This document shows, piece after piece, positions 34,533 to 47,674 of a stretch of DNA of 64,000 bases. Source of the DNA: Odobenus rosmarus divergens. Its lineage: Eukaryota > Chordata > Mammalia > Carnivora > Odobenidae. Below the pieces are notes generated by a model. It had not been told where the DNA came from and searched no databases. It worked only from the letters and a program-made list of their open reading frames with translations. The DNA lies in the NCBI RefSeq assembly GCF_000321225.1, contig NW_004450465.1:95561-159560 (forward strand), written 5' to 3'. Position numbers and translations under genes: made by a program. Every line of letters starts with the position of its first letter. The stretch's first letter is position 1.

Positions 34533-37500
34533 AGAGTTATGGAAATCAAAGGAGAATGCTAGGAAAACAAAACTCTTGTAAATGTGACATGTAAATGTGC
34601 AGACAGCAAGGCTCATACATGACCTACCCAAGCTCAGAATAGTTTTTGTAGTTCTTACCATTCTTGGGACCAAATACCCAAGATCATTGAATTTTGTTGC
34701 CAATTAAAATTTAGAAGGCAGTGTGTCTTTAATTCACCAATTACACTGATTTCTGCTGGGCTTTAATAAGCATTGAATGTTTATACACATAACTTATGAC
34801 TAACTAGGCACTCAGATCTGGATGAGGGGAGATAAATAAACTATGTTAAGAATCGATCTGGATGTTGTCTTGTGATGACCTTGTAGGAGGTAAAGAAAAC
34901 CACCTATGTTTGGGATTTTAAGGTTCAATGAGACAATCCCTCTATAAATTAGCTCTCCTTAGATTTTTAGGTGCCAACATTTCACTGTTAGAGCTTCATT
35001 TGATTATAAGATTAATATGTCTTTTAACTTTAAACACTCCTTAAGTGAATAACATGTTAAGTACATCAATTTCTTTCTAAGTATGTACATCAAGAGTAGA
35101 TTGTAGAAGAATAAGGGGCGTTGGACTAGCACAGGGGATCAGCACCCCTATAGGGAGGCCAGCTCGAACAGCATGCTTGGGTTAACCAGAAGCATTAGGA
35201 AAGCATTTTGTACCTTTGGGTAGAGGTGAGGAAAAAACAAAAAAGAATAGTGAGCTGACTGTAAAAAGAGGAGGCGTTGGGATCAGAGATTTGTTTCTTC
35301 TACTGACCTCCACGTTGCTTTCAGGTCACAAATCTGGCATTTGAAATCAAATCAATTTACTTCTCAGTAATACTCTCTCCATGTGAGAAAACACACTGTT
35401 GAATCCAGTTGAAAATTGAAACATAAATACTCAATCAACTGAATATCTAATAATATATCAAAATGGTTTTAGTAATATGTTTCCCCGAGTTTACTAACTT
35501 GAGCAACTTTTTTGGCATCACTGGAACTAAGCCAGAAAGGGAAGACATAAGGTTGATAGTGTCTTCCTTTGGATGGGTAGGAAGAGCATGAAGGGTGAAG
35601 ACAACTGTCAACTGAGTAAATCATCCCACAAGGAACCTTGTACCAGTTTGTTTGTTCCCATTACTACATAGCAATTCCTCATTTTCTTGTTGTGGCATCA
35701 CTGCTTCTTTTCTAGAAGGAACCAAGTTTTCCAAAAACTTAGAATCCATTTCCACTTCATCAGAGACAAATGAAAAGAAACATTTCTACTTTCAGGATCC
35801 CTTTCAAAGAGTTGGGTAATAGGGAAAAAAACAAACAAACCATAATCCAATGACCATTTCCCCACTTCCTAACTTATAATACTGGGATCTATTCAGAACT
35901 GAATATCATAGAGGAAACATAAAAATATCTTATTAGAAGTTGGTCAAACACTGGTCTCATTGAAAGTTCTCTATCCAAATCCTGAATCCCTTCCTTGTAC
36001 TGAAGGGATTCAGGGAAAGGCCCAGTGGAGCCAGAATTCCATGTCTGTAAGGATCTAGGTTGTTCAAATGGGAAGCAGGTCCACTTGCCAGTTGTTTCCC
36101 TTTTGTTCTCACTATTTTTTTTCATTCTGAGATAAAATCAAGATCTACTGGTTTGTTTTTTTAGAGGTGTAGGACCACTTCCTACAGCCCCTTCCTTGTG
36201 AAAGCAGATAACTTTGTTATTGCACATTTGACTTAATAGAGCTGCTGCTTTTAATGTAGTAATCCTTGCAAATGAAAATTGAATTAAGGCAGCCTGTCTA
36301 AAATGGAGACTCTAAAATAATGAAAAACAAATGCACAACAGATGACAGGACCCGACAATCCAGCAGTGTGCACTTGTCTTCATTTGGAAAATTCTGTTTC
36401 TCTTCACGTATAACCGGGGAGCCCAACCAGGGCTACAACAAAAATTAAGCTGCCAGGAACTGTGTTCATGTTCATGAGCTTGAGATCACAGCCCGGTTTC
36501 CTGTTTCTTCATTAGTAGAGTACCATATGGTCTATTTCTGCAGCAATCACATTTAAGATCATGAGAAAATTTGCCCATATTGCTAGAGCTTTAGGCCAAA
36601 TTACACTGAGAGACATAATATAAGAATTTCTGAGTGGTTGTTTTATCTAATTTTCTTGTATATAATAATCATCTTGTATTAAAGTTTCTGCTACTATAGC
36701 AAGTGACAGTGCTGGATTGAACTCTAACTTTTAAGAAAGAAAATTATTTTCTGATTTTAATTAGCATAAATTTATTCACATAAAATGGTTCCACAAATAC
36801 CTTTCAAGTTAATGTTTGTAGGTTTGGCCACCATATGTATTTTAGAAAACATATACTCCCAGTCAGAGAGGAGAAAAAAAAAAATCCTCCTTCATTTCTC
36901 TTAACTTAAATGGGTGAAAAGCTTTCTCTGTTCTCTAATACTCAGAGATAAAGCATTTGGAAAAGACAGTTATTTGCAAAGAAGGTTGACAAGGGGTCTA
37001 GACTTCGGAAGACTGACTCACCAAATAAAAAATAAACCAGTACTTCCTGATAAAACTTCCAAAGTTTAACCATATGGCACGTTTAGACTTCCTCTACTCA
37101 TAATGGAAAACAACAATTTTCTTCCAGGAACGTCATAGCCACGATGTCTTCCTATCATCAGGGACTGCACTGTAAAATACAGGAACGAAACTGTTCGTGG
37201 TAGAGAGTCAGCAATTTCAAAGAAATGTTAGAGTTTTCATTTCTTTGGAAGATTAGAGTTCAGAGGCCTGCTTTGTTGCTGCTGCTGTTGTTCTTTGTTT
37301 TGTTTTGTTGTTTGGACTTCTATAAGGATGCAAAGTGAGGTTCTCACCCATAAGGCTGCAAGGCCAAGGTATCTCTGTTGCTTTCACAGTCTGATTCACT
37401 CAAAACCTTTACATTATCATTTTGAGGAATTAAGGAAGAGAAGGGGGAAGAATGGCACTGAGAGTGGTGTGAAGAAGGCAACCAAGGAAATGGGGCAACA

Positions 37501-40500
37501 GTCGGCCCCATAACTCAGCGTTATCCGAAATATGGAGTGAGGAGTAAATATAATCCCGCGAAATTCCAGAGATTTGAGAGAAGTGGAGCCCCTCACAAAG
37601 TGTAGACTGAAAGGTCGGGCTTTTTATGTGGATGTTAATGAAGAGAAATCCCACTGGAGCATTTAGATACATTTAGGATCCTACTATGGCTTCCCAAAGT
37701 GCCATGTTCGCATGGTGTAAGTGAGCAGGCACAGTACCATTTTAGAGTAAAAGGTAAGTCCACATATCTTTGTTCCTTTTTAGTTAAAATAGATACTTTA
37801 GTACCAGATTTCTGAAGATAATCTCTTTAGCCAAATGGGCCTTTGTATACCATATCAAATCAAAGATGAGAGGGCGTTTTTGGAAAGGGAAGGGAAGGGC
37901 TTTTATTGTCCTTCACGTTACTCTACATAAAACATCAATTTTATAAATTGAAAGTTGTTTTATAACTTAGAAAAAAAGTCAAATCTCTCTTTAGAGGAAT
38001 TGTCCTAATGTACACAGGGCTGCTCTCCACTTTATGACTTTTCAAGCTACCACTCAGGGATAGTATCTTCCATCTCTTTAAGTAGAATAGACCATTTCTT
38101 CTCTTGTACGTGATACCACCATGGTACTATTTCATGGAGGAGAAGGGGAGCAGGACAAGGTATATCAGACCAGCTAGCATCGTCTTGCTGCTTAACCAGA
38201 CAATTCTCAGTGGCTTAGCACAATCCCCTGGACATCCATATGAGGTCCCTCAGAGTGCGATGGGGAGTTTCCTGGGGAATGTCCCAGTGGGTGACTCAGG
38301 GACACAGGCTTCCTCCGTCTTATGACTATATGCCTTCTGAGACATATATATTTAATAATTTGCTATAAAATAATTTCAATTTCCAGAATCAAAGACAGGC
38401 TGTGGTCAAATCCAAGAACTAAAACTGCTGCACCACCAACCACGCTGTTACTGTTGTTGTTTTGAATGCTCCCCACCCCTGCTCACCTCTTTTAATGCTG
38501 ATTGCACTCAGAATATGAAGTATGTATTTAATAAAAGGGCATCTGGCTCATTTTAATGTCTAAATTATCAAAATTTTATGCGTCCATGTCAGCCCCTGGT
38601 GTGTTGGCTTTGAAACAGGTTCACATAAAGTTCATTTTGACAGAAAGCTGTGATGACTATGTGTTCATTAACCTGGTCTAATAGAGCATTAAGTGAAGTC
38701 AGCGGTCCTGTTCGTTAGCGCCTTTTGGACATTATCTTGTTGTGTATTTTTGAAAAGTCAGGGCTCATTTTCTCTAGCTGTCACACAGAGATCCTAGGGT
38801 AAAACAGGGCAGTAAAATACTCTAAGCTCCGAGGTATGACAAACTCCAGTGCTACCAAAGCTCCTGCCATGACTCAAAGGGTAGCAGAGTGGAGGCATAA
38901 AATGTTGCCCTGGGGCCCTGATGTTTCATAAGCCCCAGACTCGTACCTTAATTGAAGTGGTGTTCCAACCCTTGAATAATCCAGTTTGGGAGACTTCTGC
39001 ATTTGAAATGCTTGATCGTCAATTGCGATGTCTCACGGCATCCACATTTGCTCCACAGTGGACTGTAGGCAAGCACTGATAGACACACTCATCCACTAGA
39101 CTGGAACAAAAGAAGCAAATTTGGGAGCCACGATGTATATTTTTCATTGTTATGAAAAAAATAATAAAATTAAGCTCAGCTAATATTAATGTAAAGCTTG
39201 TTGCTGTCAGGCTTACTCAGACCTCTGTAACAGAAAGGGAGAACTATCCTGAAGGAAAAGTGGAAGTCACAGAGTCTTCAAGGAAGGCAGTTAAGTGGAC
39301 TACACTGTGTGATTTTAATTCAAATAATCCTTATTTTAAAAATGGGAAAAGTCTATAAAATATCCTTCTAAGAAACTGGGAATTGAATATAATATTGCAC
39401 CTATAAGCCCAAGTGATCCATCCCAAAGTGGCAGAGCTGACTTCTCCTGTCTTTGTTTGCCCACATGGGATGGAGGGGGTAGAGAGTAATGATCTCATAA
39501 GCTGATGTCACTTAGGGTGTACCTGGTGAAAAAAATTAAAAGATATTCTTTGATTTCTTTATTGTAAAGAAGACAATTTTTAAATCATTGAAAAAGTAAC
39601 ACTTTTCTAAAGAAATCTCTGCTGTGGAAAGAGTATTTTGAAAATGGACGTTTGGGGAAGTTTCCATCATTATATGATTTTGATGCAGAAAGCAATTACG
39701 TATGCAATGCTTAAAAACTTTGGAAAAAATCACCTGGATCTAAAATTTTCTGACTCATTTAAAATTTTTTCAAATGAGGGGTTTGAGTGAATTTTGGACT
39801 CATTATTAAAATTGTACAAAATCCAATTGTTTTGTACGAATAACCAGTTGACCTTGAGGACTATATAAATTTACTAATTAAATTACCAAACAACCCTTTT
39901 ATTTAGTTTGTGACTGATATTTAAAAATAGTATCTTGAGTTCATAAACATAGCCAATCATGCATTTGTTTTATTTGGGTTTGCATACATTTGGCCACCAT
40001 AATAGCCAGGAGTAGGAAGTGTCACAAGGAATTACATAGAAATCAAGGGAAAAAATACTGACTTACATTTAATCACATTTCTAACCCCCCCAAAAAAAAC
40101 CCAGTCCACCAGCCTGTGTGAACTCAGTTTTGTTTTTGTTTTTGTTTTTATTTTGGTGGGGGGAAAAGGGTTGACTACAAATAACTAAAATTAAAAATTA
40201 ATTTAAAATCATTTCTTCATATTATATTTAGTTTCCATCTCATTTTTATTTAAAATTTACAGTGTATTAGGATAAAAATACATACACAAATTATAAACTA
40301 AACAAATATATATATTGATTTTAAAAACATGCGCAGCAGGTACGTGCTCGAGTATTTTTTACTGATAAAGGAGCATAATAAAAATTTTAGAGGTACAATA
40401 TTAGGCTACAAAGAAGGGTATACCAACTTACGTATGAAATAAGCTTACAATATAAATATCATTGGTCTCTGTGTCTCACCCTTACCCCTAAAAGTCTTGC

Positions 40501-40889
40501 TTCAACTGCTTCTATCCTGCAAATTTATCCAATATGCCTTATAGAAATAATGAAATAGTATACAAATGAAATTCCCATAATGTTCTCATCCAACCCACTG
40601 ATTCTTTCAAAGAAACCCTAAACAATTTCTGTGAAAATCAAGTATGGTGCCTAATTAAACTGGTTACAAGTTATACAAATATTTTTAACATAGTTATTGC
40701 AATCCTATCAATCCTCAAATTTTAGCCCCTGTCCACCATGTGAAAACCAACCATTGCCTTATAAATGACAATAATAGTAATAAACATAATGATTACATGT
40801 CGTGTTATTTCACAGATTAAAAAAAACCTTGTTCTCTGAGAAGGCTATCACTTCAGCGACATGAGCCTGGATTTAGATTAAAAGGACCT
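34533..40889. other. 6.4-kb block with no recognised repeat or gene
   Basis: I recognised no transposable element here, which is unusual against the rest of the window. Simple runs occur at 37280-37310 (TTTTG-rich) and 40131-40157 (GTTTTT-rich). A perfect inverted repeat lies at 35981-36014. The more complex parts 36180-36700 and 38580-38900 could hold conserved non-coding DNA, but this cannot be judged from one sequence. Confidence 0.4.
35981..36014. repeat. Perfect 13-bp inverted repeat with 8-nt loop
   Basis: CCTGAATCCCTTC (35981-35993) and its exact reverse complement GAAGGGATTCAGG (36002-36014) flank CTTGTACT. Pairing does not extend cleanly outward. Confidence 0.97.
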
Positions 40890-41055
40890 CCTTTTTGTAC
40901 TGATTCTACTTTTTATTATCTAACTGTAGACAAACCATTTACCTTTTTTCTGCTTCAGTTTCTCCACATGCAAATTGAAGCTATCTGCTCTATCTCAAGG
41001 GGCTGGTGAGGGTATCAGATAATATTTTCATGTCCTGTATGAGCTATACTAATTT
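40890..41055 (+). mobile_element. MIR, sense
   Basis: 'GTAGACAAACCATTTACC', 'CTGCTTCAGTTTCTCCACAT', 'CAAGGGGCTGGTGAGGGTAT' and 'CAGATAATATTTTCATG' follow the MIR consensus in order. Confidence 0.65.
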
Positions 41056-41800
41056 ATATTTGATATAATTTGATATAGGATCGTGTTGTTATTTTATCTT
41101 ATAACCTATATACCAAGCTCAGACGTGAGGTTGTAGAAATAGAAAGAATAGAAAGACACACAAAGAATAGGAATATAAAGATTAGCATGCACAATAAAAA
41201 AAAAGCATAGGTTGGAAAGGCAGATAATTTAGAAAAGATGATTTTTGATGGATTAAGCCCAAATCAGGTACAAACCTATGAGATGTGCATTCTGCAATTG
41301 TAGCACAGCTATTTTTTTTTCTACTTGAGTCCTAGATGAAATTGATATTTGCAAGTATCAGGTCATTTGTTATATAAACGCTCACCTAGAAAATCATTCA
41401 CAATTCAAAGCAAATGTACTCATGGGTTGTTTTTAAAACAAATTGCTGCCCTAGGCTGTCATCATTATATCTAGCTGAGTTCGTGAAACAAGTCACAAAG
41501 GCATTTCTCTGAAATATTTAGCTTCATAATGAGTGACGTAATTTCTCTGAATTTTGTATTTTTATAAACATTTGGTTCCCTGGGTCTGGGTTCCAAGAAT
41601 TTTGCAGAATTTTGTGGAGGTCATATATCACATAACTCACTGCTGGTAGTAAAAAGCAATATAACTCATGATCAGCTTATAAATCTGATTCTCTTGCACA
41701 ATTTTATATAATTCTGAAGAGCTTCTATTGGACCACTGTCTTGGAATAACAGAAATTGGCCTAATGATGACCATAGAAGGAGAAATAGAGTATATTTTTT
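41056..41800. other. No recognised feature
   Basis: AT-rich sequence with no long frame. Confidence 0.4.
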
Positions 41801-42018
41801 TAGAGTAGGCCTTTTTCTGTAAAGTGTCAGATAGTAAATATTTTCAAATTTCTGGGTCATTCAGTCTTTGCTGCAACTACTCAAATTCTGACATTTTCGT
41901 GTAAAAACAGCCATAGACAATATACAAACAAATGGGCAAGGCTGTGTACCAATAAAACTTTATTTACAAAGAGACACCGTGGACCAGATTTGACCTGCAA
42001 GACAGTTTGCCAACCCTG
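41801..42018 (+). mobile_element. hAT-like DNA transposon fossil (copy A)
   Basis: It has the well-known text 'CTTTTTCTGTAAAGTGTCAG', 'ATAGTAAATATTTTCAAATT', 'CAGCCATAGACAATATACAA', 'CCAATAAAACTTTATTTACA', and a right end CAGTTTGCCAACCCTG that matches the family's terminal repeat. The left end is degraded. I recall this as a non-autonomous hAT-type family but cannot give the subfamily. A related copy lies in the opposite orientation at 53626-53918. Confidence 0.7.
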
Positions 42019-42378
42019 ATCTAGAGAATGCTTGAGGCCTATACCAGGCATTAAATTAATGAGTTTTATAGATTGTTTTATTTGGCTTATTCTAAAATAA
42101 AAATTAGCACCGTTTTTATTCTAAAACTAACTTCTTCCTATTTTAACTAGTGCCTCACACATCTATACTTCCTATACTTATTAAATATTTCTTAAAAGGA
42201 GGTATGTAGCTTCTTCCTCACAATACTTCCTCACAATTCCTAACTTGAGTTAGCTTTCTTCTCAGAGTAATTGGCTTTTACCCACAAAGCATTGTGCTGA
42301 GTGGAGTAAAAAGTGATGATGCTTTTCTTCTTAGAGTTCAAACTCAGAAAAATATAGTCCAGACAGAAACAAAAGATA

Positions 42379-42807
42379 TCAAAAAGAACGAAATCTTGCC
42401 ATTTGCAACGACATCAACAGAGCTAGATTTTATTATCCTAAGTGAAATAAGTCAGTCAGAGAAAGACAAATACCATATGATCTCACTCATACGTGGAATT
42501 TAAGAAAGAAAACAGATGAATGTATGGGAAGCAGAAAAGAAGAAAAGGAAAGAGGGAAACAAGCCATAAGTGACTCTTAACGACAGGGCACAAACTGAGA
42601 GTTGATGGAGGGAGGTGGGTGGGTGATGGGTTGGATGGATGATGGGGATTAAAGAAGGTACTTGTGATGAGCACTGGGTGTTGTATGTAAGGGATGAATC
42701 ACTGAATTCTATTCCAGAATCTAATATTGAACTATATGTTAACTATCAAAATTTAAATTTAAAATTTTAATTTAATCTAAAAATTAAAAAGAAAGAAACA
42801 AACAAAC
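42379..42807 (+). mobile_element. 5'-truncated carnivore L1 with (AAAC)n tail
   Basis: It begins in the ORF2 C-terminus ('GAACGAAATCTTGCCATTTG'), passes the conserved 'CTAAGTGAAATAAGTCAGTC' junction and the 3' UTR ('GAGCACTGGGTGTTGTATGT'), and ends in an A-rich (AAAC)n tail. The 12-bp target-site duplication AAACAAAAGATA is perfect (42367-42378 and 42808-42819). Low divergence suggests a fairly young insertion. Confidence 0.92.
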
Positions 42808-42819
42808 AAACAAAAGATA

Positions 42820-45559
42820 CAGACTTTGGAGAGGGCCTGGCTCATGAGAGATCTGGACCTGCCCACCAGAATCGTAAAATTTTATATAGAGGCCTTAACT
42901 GGGTTTTGCCATGTATTCAGGCCTGGTGGTCTCAACAACACCATCCTCTCTCAAGGCAGCATCCTTGGAACAGCTCCCACTGTGGGAACAGTGGGCAAAA
43001 TGTATATTTCAAGGATGGGAGGTAGGGGGTGAGGGGCTTCTGGTTGCCTAGGTCTAGCTCTTGGGTCAAGATGTGGTCATGCCTGTTTGATTACCTCCTC
43101 CAACATAAAGTAACATACATAATTTCAGATACACATAATGTCTCTATTTTATTTTTAATAATCCCTTTTATTTATCACATTTAGAAATCTTTTTATCAAA
43201 GAAGGCATCTAGATCTTCACCCTATTTTTTTCTAAGCATACTTTCTTATAAATATTCAAATAAATCCGACATTTAGCTCACATTAGCTTACCATATTTTC
43301 ATATTGTGTTCAATATTAACATGTTCAAAATTTGCTTTTAATATAAAAATTAATTTTTAAAATTCATCTTATTTTCAATTTTTATAACATGTCCTAGGAT
43401 GTAAACATCCTAATACACCAAGACTGTTCAGCATCTTTCAAATAATATTTATCCATTGAGGATCTTTTATATTTGCAAAAATAGTGTTCTCTCCTGGGAA
43501 TAAGCTATCACTCCAATTTCACACTTATCTCTTTGGCCCCTCTCTCTAGATATTGAGTAAAACTTTAGTAAATGACAACGTACTGATGTGGGCTTGGCAT
43601 TCAGCTCAGAATGTGCAAGGACTGAGCGCAACATAGATACTATCATCCTCTCATTAAGTGCTTTCCAGAGGAGGTCCTTTTAACAATACAAATAACTATG
43701 ATGAGTAGGCTTTGAACTTAAAGAAATGGATACATAAATGCACTTCCCCAGAATAAAAAAGTTTTGTGTTCCTTACATGCAGGTTTGAATTACCCGTTTT
43801 GATTTCCTTATAAACATCATAGTCATAAAACCTAACTTTTAAAGCTTTAGCTTGTATAACAAAGTCTTGTCTTGTTTGTGTTTTTCCAATTTGGTAGACT
43901 ACCATATCCATATGTGCTTGATGGAAAAACTAACTTTTCCAGTGTACCACTCACAGTCTTGGCTTATCTTAGTAGTTTTTATTAAATGGTATTATATTCA
44001 CACTTGTGTTTAATGTTTGTCTCAAATTCTGATATATTGTTTTGCAGTGCGCAGAAGCTAAACACCTACCCTTCTTCTACCCTTCCAAGCCGATTTGAGC
44101 TTTCTGATGATTTGTATCTAGTGCTTCTGTTTCATTAATCAGAGGGCATTTATTCTTCTCATTCTCAATCTTTGTTTTCTTCAGTGTTTTCTGTTCATCT
44201 TTACTGTCATAGTTTCTTTTTCATTTCCTGGTCAACCTAGCTGCTGTTTCAAGGGCACTTCTGTGGTTTCTCAGTGGTCTTTCTCATGGGTTGGTTATCT
44301 GTGTACTTCTTAGACTTAACAAATGTTTTACTAAGTATATCAATGTGAAGAGACGCATAACATATTTGTTTAAATAAATAACACTTCAAAATCTGTATGA
44401 TTACTAAAAACACACACATTAATGTTTGCTTAATTTCAATTATTGAACAACTTAAATAAATGCTGAGGATGATACAATTCTTTTCAACAGTTCCTACTTC
44501 TCACTTCTCAATGGCAATATTTATAAAACAATGCATGTCTTCCACGTGATGGCAAGGCAGTGGAGTGCTTGCTGGCTGGATTGGTCAAGCAAAAACCATA
44601 CCCAGTTGAACTTGAGGGAATTTTATGGCACACTTAAGATGAAGTAGATGACAAAATTTTATACGCTATATTTTTCAAATTATGTTTTGAAGGGCCTCTG
44701 CAATAAAATAGCATATCTAGTAGTTTTTAGAGCACTGAAAACACTCTGAGTGTGAGGAAAACAATAAAAATGTATTGCAAGCATCCCAGAAGCAGAACTG
44801 CTTTTGTCTCGGGTCCTTCTTTGTTTTTAGTGTGTGGCGGGGTGCCTAGAACCTGACCATCCAGAAAGTGTCTGTTTAATAAATATTGACTTTGTTACAA
44901 AACAAAAATCGAACAGCACAATGTTCTACACACTCCTGTTACTAAAGCACTCTTCTAACCTTCTGAGAAACACACAGCCATTGAAAGAATTTATGGGGGT
45001 GTATGCTCTCGCCTATGTGTTTTTTTAGTGTGGTGTGTCCGATACAAAGTGAATTATAATTCTTACCAGGTCATTTAAAAATCCCTTCTTTTCTGAATTT
45101 TGTTGTTGAACTATTTAGTCATATTAAGTAATTATTCTGAGTATTTTGTAAAGCATTCTTTCCATCTCAGCCCCAATTGTATATGAATCGTTTGTAATTC
45201 CAAGTATTTATTTCCCAAAGCTTCAGTTTCATGGCAGACTAATGAGAACTGTGACCAGAAGATCTGCCATAGTTAAAAATAATGCCTGCCCTAAGATTCT
45301 ACCTTTTAATAAAGCACACACCAAATCAACCAAATCAAGAATAAAGAGTGAGAATAAATGTTAGTCCTTAGCAAAGGGTATGACTTTTCTCATTCCTGTG
45401 CCAACCATCATTAGGTTGGGAATGACAGAAACAGGCTGACAGAAAGCAGAGAAGTATCTTTGGGTAATGAGATGGCAGGCATGTGGGGCACTGTCGGGTG
45501 CCTAACTTACTTGTCAGTCCTTGTTTTTGACTTATTCATCCCAGAGTCTTTCTCTGCCT
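42820..45559. other. No firmly recognised feature
   Basis: Mostly AT-rich. The stretch 44840-44905 (GTGCCTAGAACCTGAC ... AATAAATATTGACTTTG) may be a short L2/MIR-type 3' end. Confidence 0.4.
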
Positions 45560-45810
45560 CCTCAGGTAGGTTAGCTCTCCCTGTCATGTGTTCCCATAGC
45601 AACCTGTCCTTCACATTTCATTATATGCATCAGATATATCTTACTTGGCACATGCATCGATGTCTACATTGTCAGATTATAAATTCCACAAAGGCAAAGA
45701 CCTCACCTATTCTTGTTCATTATTGTTGGCCCAACACCCAGGACAGTGCCTGGCCTTTTGTCAGCATTCAGCAGATATTTGTTGAATGCATGAATTAATT
45801 AAAATGCAAA
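45560..45810 (+). mobile_element. L2 3' end, sense
   Basis: It follows the L2 tail: 'ATAAATTCCACAAAGGCAAA', 'CACCCAGGACAGTGCCTGGC', 'CAGATATTTGTTGAATGCAT' and a final GAATTAATTAAAATG. The upstream part is more diverged. Confidence 0.7.
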
Positions 45811-46453
45811 CCACATGGGAGATTAAAATTATTGGAATTGATCAGCTTGCTATGGTGATTTCCGATATAATTTGAGTAGAGGAAACAGGAAGGCTTTGCA
45901 TTTTAAAATCGTCTCTCCTCCTTCCTCTCCAGGATATTTAAAATTCCACTACTAAGGCATTGCTTCTACAAGGCACCATCGCATCAGATGAAATTTAAAA
46001 CGAAGAACCCTGTTTTCAGTCTAGTAGCCAAAAATGATCTCATATAGAAAAGTTCATCCAGGGCAAACTGCCCTGGAAGTTAGCAAAGAGAAGGTCGTGA
46101 AGAGGACCAACACAGGGGTGCAAGGAGAAGGGAAGGTGAGGATGAATGACAGTCGCACTCGGAGCACGTGACCCTGCCTACGGCTGACTCCTGACCAGAA
46201 CAAGCCAAGTGGTCCTGTTACGCAGGGAAGGCCTGTGATGGCTGATGTTTCAACTGATGTGGATGAGAGGTTTAAAAATAGAAGTGGTGCTCAGGACAAA
46301 ATGTGCCCCTTTGCTACTTTTCATCTGTCTGTTCCTATTTATGCACATCATATCATGTAAGGGACAACTTTTCACACATCTTTCTCATTTTTTCCTGGGG
46401 ACATACTGCCCAGAAAATTACTTTGTGTACTAAAAGTTATAAGAAAAACTGTC
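45811..46453. other. No repeat recognised; small GC-richer patch
   Basis: The part 46040-46250 is more GC-rich and has a palindromic E-box CACGTG at 46165-46170. No gene was recognised; overlapping 62- and 68-codon frames at 46245-46509 look like chance. Confidence 0.4.
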
Positions 46454-46472
46454 TAGAGGACAATTCACTTTT

Positions 46473-46563
46473 TTATTGTTATGTTAATCACCATACATTA
46501 CATCATTAGTTTTTGATGTAGTGTTCCATGATTCATTGTTTGTGCATAACACCCAGTGCTCCA
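46473..46563 (-). mobile_element. 91-bp L1 3'-end micro-insertion, minus strand
   Basis: It carries the extreme 3' part of a young carnivore L1 in antisense ('GTTAATCACCATACATTACA', 'TTTTTGATGTAGTGTTCCAT', 'CATAACACCCAGTGCTCCA'). It is bounded by perfect 19-bp target-site duplications at 46454-46472 and 46564-46582. The right copy ends TTTT next to AAAAA, the expected L1 endonuclease site for a minus-strand insertion. Confidence 0.95.
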
Positions 46564-46582
46564 TAGAGGACAATTCACTTTT

Positions 46583-47674
46583 AAAAATTAGTATGCAGTT
46601 AATTTACCTGGAAAGTACACTAGTAGACAAAACCCAGTCATTTATTTTGTCTGCTTTCATAAAGCACTAAGAGCTCAAAGTAAATGTAACAGTCGTTGAC
46701 TGAGAAAAACAAGTTGTTCCCTTTCAAATCATCAACCACATAATAGAGTATGAAAAGGGACATCCTTGACACTGGAATCATTTGATTTTGATTTGCTACT
46801 GAGCACATATTGAATGGCATTTTTAAATGGGCTCTGCTAGTCATATTCTATTAAGGAGTACTTATATTTCTTAGTAAGAAGTCCAAAATGCGTAGATTTT
46901 TCATGTGTTAAATGGCAGGTGAGTCTTATCATTAAATATCAAGAAAGTCTTTGGACACTGATGATGTATATTTAAGTTCATTCCTTAAGAAACTAGACTT
47001 CAAAATGAGGAAAGAATACAAATCAGAAAGGAAAGTTAAAAGCAATTAATAACTGGTGATTAGGGCCAGAATCAAATTTTAGAAGTTATCTTAGAACCAA
47101 AAAAAAAAGAAAAAAAAATGCTCCTGGGGCATTTTGTAGCACCATTAATTTGACTCTTTACTACTTGAAATAAGTAAGGCATATGTGTTTTTACTCCTAG
47201 ATAAACTGTCACTAACAGCCAAAAGTAACAAGAGGCCAAGCCAGGGTTGAATTTAATTCTCTTAATATGCCCTTTTGCCTCAGAATGTTTCATGGTTAAA
47301 GTGAATTCATTCCCATGTTAATATCAGTGAGACATGAGAAGTGATTCTTTTCCATAATCATACCACTAAATTCAACCAAACGCTTGAAGAAACAATATCA
47401 TTAATTGTGTGGGGAAACCAAGTAAGAATATTATTAGTCAAATAAGTGATATAAATCATTGCCTTCTTATAATTCAGGAAAAAAATTAAGTATTTCTTTC
47501 CAAAATTCCTTGATATGATGGTTTGGAAGCTGAAGTTCCACTGATGACAATAATTAGATGATGTCTTCTCTCTCTGATCATTGACCTAATGGACAGGGCA
47601 TTTGTGGATAAACTTCAGGAGGGCAGATCCGTGGTGTGCCCACCCTACAGCCAGTAGACCCGGCCACAACTCCA
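46583..47674. other. No recognised feature
   Basis: AT-rich; a short A-run tract lies at 47099-47118. Confidence 0.4.

Noticed and set aside
35981..36014. Pre-microRNA hairpin
   Set aside because: The stem is only 13 bp, and pairing beyond it falls apart after a few bases, so it is too short for normal Drosha/Dicer processing.
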